Of a DNA stretch of 64,000 nt, positions 58,480 through 64,000 are shown piece after piece (the stretch's first letter is position 1; each line of letters starts with the position of its first letter). Origin of the DNA: Paraburkholderia sartisoli (GTDB taxonomy: Bacteria > Pseudomonadota > Gammaproteobacteria > Burkholderiales > Burkholderiaceae); the NCBI RefSeq assembly GCF_900107685.1, contig NZ_FNRQ01000001.1, positions 372,001-436,000 of the forward strand, in the 5' to 3' direction. A program made the translations under genes and the position numbers. The notes beneath the pieces are model-generated. The model was not told the DNA's origin. It worked only from the letters and a program-made list of their open reading frames with translations, and searched no databases.

Positions 58480-60003
58480 ATGCAAAAACATTCATTGATC
58501 GCAGTCGCGGTGGCGTTCCTCGCCGCGGGTTGCACGATGGCGCCGAAGTACGAGCGCCCGGCCGCGCCCGTTTCGGACAGTTTTCCGACGGGCGGGGTCT
58601 ACTCGACGCAGCCCGGCGCGGCCGACAACGGCACGCGTAGCGCGAACGGCCAGGCGGCCACGGATATCGGCTGGCGCGATTTCTTCACTGATCCGCGCCT
58701 GCAACGCCTGATCGAGATCGCGCTGAAGAACAACCGCGATCTGCGCGTCTCGGTGCTGAACATCGCGGCGTCGCGCGCGCAGTACCAGATCACGCGTGCC
58801 GAACTGTTCCCGACACTGGACGCCGCCGCATCGCAGAGCAAGCAGCGCACGCCGAAGAATCTGTCGGTTTCAGGCAATACGATCACCAACTCGTATTCGG
58901 TCGGGTTGAATGCATCGTGGGAAATCGACTTCTTCGGTCGTGTCCAGAGCCTGAAGGATCAGGCGCTGGCGCAATATCTGGCGACGGCGCAGGCGCGCAA
59001 GGCGGCGGAAATCGCGCTGGTGTCCTCGGTGGCGGATCAGTATCTGACGCTGCTTTCCACCGACGACCTGCTCAAGGTCACGGAAGGCACGCTGAAGACA
59101 GCGCAGGATTCCTACAACATCACGAAGCTGCAGTTCGAGACGGGCACGGGTTCCGAACTCGACCTGCGTCAGGCGCAGAGCGTGGTCGAGCAGGCGCAGG
59201 CGAACCTGCAGGCGCAGGCGCGTCTGCGGGCGCAGGCTGAAAATGCGCTGGTGCTGCTGGTGGGCGAGCCGCTGCCTTCCGATCTGCCGCCGGGCCTGCC
59301 GCTCAACGACCAGAATCTCCTCACGGATATTCCGGCCGGTCTGCCGTCGGATCTGCTGCAGCGTCGTCCAGACATCATCGAAGCCGAGCAGAACCTGCTC
59401 GCGGCCAACGCGAATATCGGGGCGGCGCGTGCTGCGTTCTTCCCGCGGATTTCGCTGACCGGCAACTTCGGTACGTTGAGCCCGACGCTCGGTGGCCTCT
59501 TCAAGGCGGGTTCCGCGGCGTGGGCGTTCGCACCGCAGATCACGCTGCCGATCTTCGAAGGTGGCGCGAACAAGGCGAATCTCGACCTCGCCAACGTGCA
59601 GAAGAACATCCAGATCGCGCAGTACGAAAAGGCGATCCAGACAGCCTTCCGCGAAGTCGCCGATGGTCTTGCCGCGCGCGGCACGTTCGATCAGGAAATC
59701 GCCGCGCGGGAACGCAATACGTTTGCCGAGCAGCGTCGTTTCGATCTGTCGGACCTGCGCTACAAGAACGGCGTGGACAGCTACCTTTCCGTGCTGACCG
59801 CGCAGACCGATCTGTACGCGGCGCAACAGACGCTGATCAACGCGCGCCTGCAGCGTCTGACGAACCTCGTCGATCTGTACCAGTTCCTGGGCGGTGGGTG
59901 GATCGAGCGGGCCGGCGAAACGCCGCGTCCGGCCGATGCGCCTGTCGACTACGGCGCGGCCAGCGCGCCGGCAGCGGCTTCGGCGCCGTCGTCGGCGGGG
60001 TGA
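58480..60003 (+). CDS. RND outer-membrane channel lipoprotein (OprM/OprB-like)
   Basis: A 507-residue NodT-family channel protein. Lipobox LAAGC gives a lipid-modified Cys18, followed by TMAPKYERPAAPV, typical for OprM-like proteins. Two duplicated outer-membrane-factor repeats are seen (about 85-280 and 300-490; LLQRRPDIIEAEQNLLAANANIGAARAAFFPRISLTG). It opens the efflux path to the outside. The ATG lies one base after the permease stop. A Pro/Ala-rich tail ends the protein, and a terminator follows. Confidence 0.95.
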   Translation: MQKHSLIAVAVAFLAAGCTMAPKYERPAAPVSDSFPTGGVYSTQPGAADNGTRSANGQAATDIGWRDFFTDPRLQRLIEIALKNNRDLRVSVLNIAASRAQYQITRAELFPTLDAAASQSKQRTPKNLSVSGNTITNSYSVGLNASWEIDFFGRVQSLKDQALAQYLATAQARKAAEIALVSSVADQYLTLLSTDDLLKVTEGTLKTAQDSYNITKLQFETGTGSELDLRQAQSVVEQAQANLQAQARLRAQAENALVLLVGEPLPSDLPPGLPLNDQNLLTDIPAGLPSDLLQRRPDIIEAEQNLLAANANIGAARAAFFPRISLTGNFGTLSPTLGGLFKAGSAAWAFAPQITLPIFEGGANKANLDLANVQKNIQIAQYEKAIQTAFREVADGLAARGTFDQEIAARERNTFAEQRRFDLSDLRYKNGVDSYLSVLTAQTDLYAAQQTLINARLQRLTNLVDLYQFLGGGWIERAGETPRPADAPVDYGAASAPAAASAPSSAG

Positions 60004-60136
60004 TGCGGGTGGGTTGATCGGTCCGGCGGTTCGTTGCAGTTGCCGCCGGATCGTGAGCAGCGAGCAGAAAAAATGCTTCGGGAAACCGCCAGCCGTTCCG
60101 ATGAGGCGTGGCCACGCGGTGCCTGATTGCTACAAG

Positions 60137-60173
60137 ATGCGCTCCAGTCGATGGCTGGAGCGCATTTTTGTTT
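60137..60173 (+). terminator. Rho-independent terminator of the efflux operon
   Basis: ATGCGCTCCAG (60137-60147) pairs with CTGGAGCGCAT (60155-60165) and is followed by TTTTTGTTT. It abuts the stop codon of the convergent Fic gene, which marks the likely left edge of the inserted segment. Confidence 0.88.
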
Positions 60174-61527
60174 AGTGCGGCCGATTGGCGGTGATCCAGG
60201 CCTGGGTGGCGGTCAACGGCAGCCGGTATCGCGCGCAGTTGAATACCTCCAGTTTCTTCAGCTCCTCAAGCAACATTGCCGGGAAGCCCGGGGCCTTGTC
60301 CTCGGTGAGCCCCAACTTCTCCACGGTGGCCTGGGCGGATTTTCTGTCGAGAACCACGAGGCCAATGGCCTCGGTCAGATGCTCCCGGTATCGCAGTCTC
60401 AGAGGGTTCGGGGCGCCCATGGACTCCATCAGGACGACATACTTCTTCATCGAGCGCCGCCAGGTCCAGGCGAATAGATCCACTGCGCGCGAGACATCAC
60501 GGAATTCGTACACGCCCAGCATCGCCTGGGCGTAGTCGTGAGGGTCGACGTCCAGGAAGGACAACGGCGAGCAGTTATAGAGCATCAGCGGAATGTTGGC
60601 TGCCAGGCGACTGGTGCGCTTGTTGCCATCCTCGAATGGTTGCAGGTACGCCAGATTCACCCACAGGAAAAAGGCAGCCTCGACCGGATTCTTGATGAAC
60701 CTGGCCTTGGCCAGAATGGTCTCCAGCATCTCCTCGAGTACGGCTGGCACTTGCGTCGGCACGTAGACGGTGTCACTGATGTTGACCAGCTTCCTGCGGA
60801 TGGTGCCCAGCGCGTCGGTATCCGCCAGAAGGTCCTGCATGAGCACCGCATGCAGGTTTCGGATGAGCGCGCTCGAGAGGCCCTGCACCGGTACGGCCTC
60901 GACCAGAAACTCGATGGCCGTCTTGTGGTTGAGCAGCATCACCGCGTCGGCGTCGCTGCCGGCGGTCCCGCGCCTGAACAGCTCCTCTGTCGCGAGCAAG
61001 GTGTAACGGTTGCCCTCCAGATGAGAGGACGACCAGGACAGGTCGATGAGCAGTTGCTCCAGCACCTTGCGCGCGTAGGTCCCCGCAGGCTGTTGTTCGC
61101 GCAGGCGACCGGCGCGATAGAGCTCTTCGGCCAGGTCCTGTGGCATCAACCAGCTCTCATTGGGCACGTAGTCTTCGACAAAATCGCGCCGGTAGGTGAC
61201 CGGGTCACGCGCAGCCAGAGGGACATCGAGTTTGCGCCCGAGCTCAACGGCCTCGGGTGACCATGCCGGATGCAGGCCGGCGGAAGGCGGGTCGAGGGGG
61301 GCGGTCTGGACGGCCGCAGCCACGCCGGCCAGCCGGTAGCGGGTGGCGCGCGCCTCGCCACTACGCATGAGCTGCCCGCTGAAACACAGCGCATCGAGGT
61401 GGCGCCGGACAGTGGCAGAACTGCCGTGGGTAGCGTGGATGACGTCGGTAGAGGAAACTTCCAGTTCGCCCGCCTGGGCCAGACGTCGGATGGCGTCGAG
61501 GATAGCTTCCGGGGTCAATCTGCTCAT
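60172..61527 (-). CDS. Fic-family protein with N-terminal HTH and degenerate Fic motif
   Basis: A 451-residue protein. Residues about 5-68 look like a winged helix (EVSSTDVIHATHGSSATVRRHLDAL, then a basic wing). A Fic N-terminal region has an inhibitory-helix motif, SSSHLEGN (S167-x-x-x-E171-G172). The Fic core reads LQPFEDGNKRTSR (295-307): the catalytic His is Gln296 (codon CAA), while the F, E/D, G-N and R residues are kept. Fic enzymes move AMP or other groups to target proteins; loss of His suggests altered or no such activity. Codon use appears less GC-rich at third positions than in the neighbours (not computed). The gene ends at the efflux terminator, and its start lies in an 11-bp repeat array. 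Confidence 0.88.
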   Translation of the reverse strand: MSRLTPEAILDAIRRLAQAGELEVSSTDVIHATHGSSATVRRHLDALCFSGQLMRSGEARATRYRLAGVAAAVQTAPLDPPSAGLHPAWSPEAVELGRKLDVPLAARDPVTYRRDFVEDYVPNESWLMPQDLAEELYRAGRLREQQPAGTYARKVLEQLLIDLSWSSSHLEGNRYTLLATEELFRRGTAGSDADAVMLLNHKTAIEFLVEAVPVQGLSSALIRNLHAVLMQDLLADTDALGTIRRKLVNISDTVYVPTQVPAVLEEMLETILAKARFIKNPVEAAFFLWVNLAYLQPFEDGNKRTSRLAANIPLMLYNCSPLSFLDVDPHDYAQAMLGVYEFRDVSRAVDLFAWTWRRSMKKYVVLMESMGAPNPLRLRYREHLTEAIGLVVLDRKSAQATVEKLGLTEDKAPGFPAMLLEELKKLEVFNCARYRLPLTATQAWITANRPH

Positions 61528-61643
61528 GTATCTGCTCAGTATCTGCTCAATATTGAGCAGATACTAGCAGAATGAGCAGATACTTCAAATTTTGAGCAGA
61601 TACTGAGCAGACAGGCGCGGTGACCCATGGATTTGAGCAGATT
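61518..61643. repeat. Iteron-like array of TGAGCAGATAC around the Fic promoter
   Basis: Eight copies of an 11-bp unit are seen. Those reading GTATCTGCTCA or close to it on the plus strand are at 61518-61526 (partial, covers the fic start codon), 61528-61538 and 61539-61549 (tandem). Those reading TGAGCAGATAC or close to it are at 61554-61564, 61573-61583, 61593-61603, 61604-61614 (ends ACAG) and 61634-61643 (partial). The second and third copies mirror the fourth around a 4-base ATAT centre. This is probably an operator for a protein such as the Fic protein itself. Confidence 0.85.
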
Positions 61644-61790
61644 GTCCGGCAGGCACTGGCGCCAGAGGCCGGCGAGCTGTCAATGAACCTGCCGACTCGG
61701 CCCTGGCACTTCCTCGACGCAACGGCCAGCGGGAAAACCGTGGCATTTTCAGTTCTGGCGCTGCTTCGCCGCTTCATCACCGCACCGCAC
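61620..61790 (+). pseudogene. Possible remnant of a divergent gene beside the Fic gene
   Basis: A plus-strand frame starts with GTG at 61620 and reads THGFEQIVRQALAPE and later FLDATASGKTVAFSVL, the second of which resembles a Walker A motif of a helicase-like ATPase. After about 61790 the frame runs antisense into the permease gene, so if it was a gene only its beginning remains. No ribosome site is clear. The call is tentative; it could be non-coding DNA. Confidence 0.25.
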
Positions 61791-61816
61791 GACGCAGATC
61801 GCGCGGTGCGCGTCTT

Positions 61817-63253
61817 TCAGTGCGCGTCCGCGGGGCGCGCTTCGAAGTCGTTCGCCATCTGCAGGGTATCGTCGCGTGACGGCAGCTCAGCTTGCGCGCG
61901 GCCGTCGAAATCGTGGCCCGCGCGCCGGATGGCGTTCTTCGCCGCGCGCTCGCCCTTCACGCCGTTGAAGATCAGGTTCAGCGCGACCGCCGATACCGCC
62001 GCCAGCAAGATGCCGCTATGCAGCAGTGGCGAGAGCGCCGGCGGCAGCTTCGAGAAGAACTGCGGCGACACGACCGGCACGAGGCCAAGCCCGACGCTCA
62101 CCGCGACGATGAAGAGGTTGTGGTGATTCTTCACGAAGTCGACCTTCGAGAGCACCTTGATGCCGTTTGCCGCGACCATCCCGAACATCACGATGCCGGC
62201 GCCGCCGAGCACGAATGCCGGCACCGACGCGACCACCTGCGCCATCTTCGGAAAGAGGCCGAGCAGCACGAGGATCACGCCGCCCATCGCGCAGACAAAC
62301 CGGCTCTTCACGCCCGTCACGCCGATCAGCCCGACGTTCTGCGAGAACGACGTGTGCGGGAACGAGTTGAAGATGCCGCCGAGCAGCGTACCGAGCCCGT
62401 CGACGCGCAGGCCGCGCACCAGCGTCTTCTGGTCCACCGGCCGGTCGACCATGTCGCCGACCGCGAGGAACATGCCCGTCGATTCGATGAACGTGACGAA
62501 CATCACGGTCACCATCGTCGCGATCGAGAGCGGATCGAAGTGCGGCAAGCCGAAGTGGAACGGCATCACGAAGCCGACCCACGGCGCCGCCGTCACGCCG
62601 TCCATGTTGACACGGCCGAGCAGCGCGGCGATCACGAAGCCCGCGACGATGCCAAGCAGCACGGAAATGTTCGCGACAAAGCCCTTGCCGAACTTGTTGA
62701 TCAGGAGAATCAGCATCAGCACGACAAACGACAGGCCCAGATAGACGGGATTGCCGTAATCCGGATTGCCGACACCGCCCGCCGCCCAGTTGATGCCGAC
62801 TTCCATCAGCGAGAGCCCGATCACCGAAATGACCACGCCGACCACGACGGGCGGAAAGAACCGCAGCAGCTTGCCGATCGCCGGCGCGAGCAGGATGCCG
62901 ACAATGCCGGCGGCGATCGTCGAGCCGAAGATATCGAGAATGCCGAGCGACGGATTGGTGCCGATCGCGACCATCGGGCCGACGGCGGCGAACGTGCAGC
63001 CCATGATCACCGGCAGACGGATGCCGAAGATCCACAGGCCGAGCGTCTGGATCAGCGTGGCGATACCGCATGAAAACAGGTCGGCGCTGATGAGAAACGC
63101 GATCTGGTCCTTGGGCAGCTTGAGGGCGCTGCCGATGATCAGCGGAACGGCGACCGCTCCGGCGTACATGACGAGCACATGCTGGATGCCCAGTGTCAGC
63201 AACTGGCCGGCGGGCAGCCGCTCGTCGCACGGGTGAACCGTGTTCGATTGCAT
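61817..63253 (-). CDS. Nucleobase:cation symporter-2 (xanthine/uracil permease family)
   Basis: A 478-residue membrane protein with about 14 helices. NCS2 motifs are LLTLGIQHVLVMYAGAVAVPLIIG near the start, VGPMVAIG, FVTFIESTGMFLAVGDM (with the functional Glu), and the signature QNVGLIGVTGVKSR. It takes up a purine (xanthine or urate) or uracil with protons; the sequence resembles purine permeases more than UraA. The ATG at 63253 has a GGAGAGAG site. The hydrophilic C-terminus ends close to the inserted segment. Confidence 0.9.
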   Translation of the reverse strand: MQSNTVHPCDERLPAGQLLTLGIQHVLVMYAGAVAVPLIIGSALKLPKDQIAFLISADLFSCGIATLIQTLGLWIFGIRLPVIMGCTFAAVGPMVAIGTNPSLGILDIFGSTIAAGIVGILLAPAIGKLLRFFPPVVVGVVISVIGLSLMEVGINWAAGGVGNPDYGNPVYLGLSFVVLMLILLINKFGKGFVANISVLLGIVAGFVIAALLGRVNMDGVTAAPWVGFVMPFHFGLPHFDPLSIATMVTVMFVTFIESTGMFLAVGDMVDRPVDQKTLVRGLRVDGLGTLLGGIFNSFPHTSFSQNVGLIGVTGVKSRFVCAMGGVILVLLGLFPKMAQVVASVPAFVLGGAGIVMFGMVAANGIKVLSKVDFVKNHHNLFIVAVSVGLGLVPVVSPQFFSKLPPALSPLLHSGILLAAVSAVALNLIFNGVKGERAAKNAIRRAGHDFDGRAQAELPSRDDTLQMANDFEARPADAH

Positions 63254-63644
63254 TTTGTCTCTCTCCACATCTCGTTTTCGGGATGACTCCAAGGTAGGGG
63301 GAACGAAAAGATGCAACAAGACCGCTGTGGCCTATTCCGGGCTTCGCGGCGATCATATACGCGCGGTACATTTGAAAGCTGCGTGAAATGCGCGCTCATC
63401 GCAAACCGGCGCTCAGGCCCGTGGGGCGGAGTACCGCGCGAATGCAGCCGCCGAAGCCCTTGCGTCGCGATATGTGTGAAAATCGATGAAGCGTATTCGA
63501 CGCAGCGCATAGTGTCGTTTCGACGCGCTCGCTCGTCTGGCCGGGTTAACCCGCGATTTGCGCTTTTGACGTAGCGGATGCATCGCGCGGAAAGCCGCCT
63601 GTTTTCGCACCCGTTTTCCCCTCTTTTTCGACCTTTCCTCGCCC
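63254..63644. other. Divergent intergenic region permease / xylulokinase
   Basis: About 390 bp between the starts of the permease (minus) and the kinase (plus). No operator, hairpin or small gene stands out; promoters for both genes must lie here. Confidence 0.35.
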
Positions 63645-64000
63645 ATGCGTTTTCTTGGCATCGACCTCGGCACCGGTTCACTGAAACTTTCGACCGTCGA
63701 TGAAGCAGGGCGCGAACGTGCGACGGCGAGCGTCGCGTATGCGATCGCGACGCCGCATCCCGGCTGGGCCGAAACGTCGGTCGACACGTGGTGGCGCGCC
63801 CTGTGCGACGCGGCGGCGAAGCTGCCCGCCGCCGAGCGCGACGACGTTCGCGCGATCGGTTTTTCCGGGCAGATGCACGGCGTCGTGCTTACCGATGGGC
63901 ACGGCCGCGCGGTGCGCCCCGCGATGCTGTGGCCCGATACGCGCGCGCTGTCGCTGCTCGATGCATGGCCCGACCCGCAGCCCAACCCTGTTGCGCCCGG
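63645..64000 (+). CDS. xylB: Xylulokinase (FGGY family), N-terminal part
   Basis: The first 118 codons are visible; the gene continues past the window. It begins RFLGIDLGTGSLKLS (the ATP/phosphate-1 loop) and has WWRALCDAAAKLP and IGFSGQMHGVVL, the GQMHG motif of xylulokinases. It would phosphorylate D-xylulose with ATP. No ribosome site is clear before the ATG, but the start fits the family. No xylose-transport gene is seen upstream. Confidence 0.85.
   Translation, partial: MRFLGIDLGTGSLKLSTVDEAGRERATASVAYAIATPHPGWAETSVDTWWRALCDAAAKLPAAERDDVRAIGFSGQMHGVVLTDGHGRAVRPAMLWPDTRALSLLDAWPDPQPNPVAP

Noticed and set aside
54105..58535. A 1476-codon open frame on the minus strand, antisense to the efflux adaptor and permease genes
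   Set aside because: It is Arg/His-rich without any domain, has no ribosome site, and lies fully opposite two clear RND genes. Long antisense frames are a by-product of GC-rich codon use.

Overview
This is a GC-rich chromosomal window from a member of Burkholderia sensu lato, most likely Paraburkholderia or a close relative. That placement rests on gene content and order (recA-recX-DUF2889-sucCD-terC-pilin-pglL, purCEK-tsaC, pgk-pyk-fba, ilvE-waaF, an AcrAB/BpeAB-like efflux operon) and on GC-rich codon use. It is an inference: no 16S gene or database search was available. Most of the window is ordinary core chromosome. I see no insertion sequence, CRISPR array, rRNA or phage. There is one tRNA gene (elongator Met) and one short segment that looks acquired (about 60.17-61.79 kb).

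Layout. 0-11.7 kb: the end of a gamma-glutamyltransferase gene, a diiron ferritin-like protein, a split-barrel protein, RNA helicase rhlE, a hemolysin-III protein, a two-gene c-type cytochrome operon divergent from a CopD-like protein, a galactonate dehydratase with a divergent FadR-type regulator, and a small secreted protein. 11.7-16.3 kb: tRNA-Met, an MHS transporter, and a TctDE-like two-component system. 16.5-21.5 kb: recA behind a LexA box, recX, DUF2889, sucCD. 21.7-25.1 kb: a TerC protein, a type IV pilin and a PglL-type O-oligosaccharyltransferase. 25.3-31.1 kb: a methyltransferase, moaC, a BepA-like M48 protease, a YheT-like hydrolase and small proteins. 31.3-35.0 kb: waaF, a zinc-finger protein and ilvE, divergent from azlCD. 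35.2-43.5 kb: pgk, pyk, fba, then purC-purE-purK-tsaC. 43.6-50.6 kb: a GDSL lipoprotein, dacB, and a PmrAB/QseBC-like system followed by degP. 50.8-60.0 kb: three small proteins, then a TetR repressor divergent from a complete RND efflux operon. 60.2-64 kb: a Fic-domain gene with an unusual repeat array, a nucleobase permease and the start of a xylulokinase gene.

How the genes work together. Several local circuits can be read from the sequence. A LexA box overlaps the recA promoter region. A PmrA/QseB-type direct repeat lies between a PmrAB-like gene pair and degP, which suggests an envelope-stress module. An AcrR-like palindrome lies between the TetR gene and its efflux operon. A palindrome lies between the galactonate dehydratase gene and its GntR-family neighbour. 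The pilin and PglL genes form a likely O-glycosylation pair.

The most unusual locus is the Fic gene. Its protein has an N-terminal winged-helix-like domain, a Gln where Fic enzymes normally have the catalytic His, and an intact-looking inhibitory motif. Its start and promoter are embedded in eight copies of an 11-bp unit, TGAGCAGATAC. This looks like a self-regulating one-gene module inserted between the efflux-operon terminator and the permease gene. A second recurring oddity is Ala/Pro-rich low-complexity appendages on core proteins: RecX, the TctD-like regulator tail, the TctE-like kinase N-terminus, and an open frame in front of pyk.
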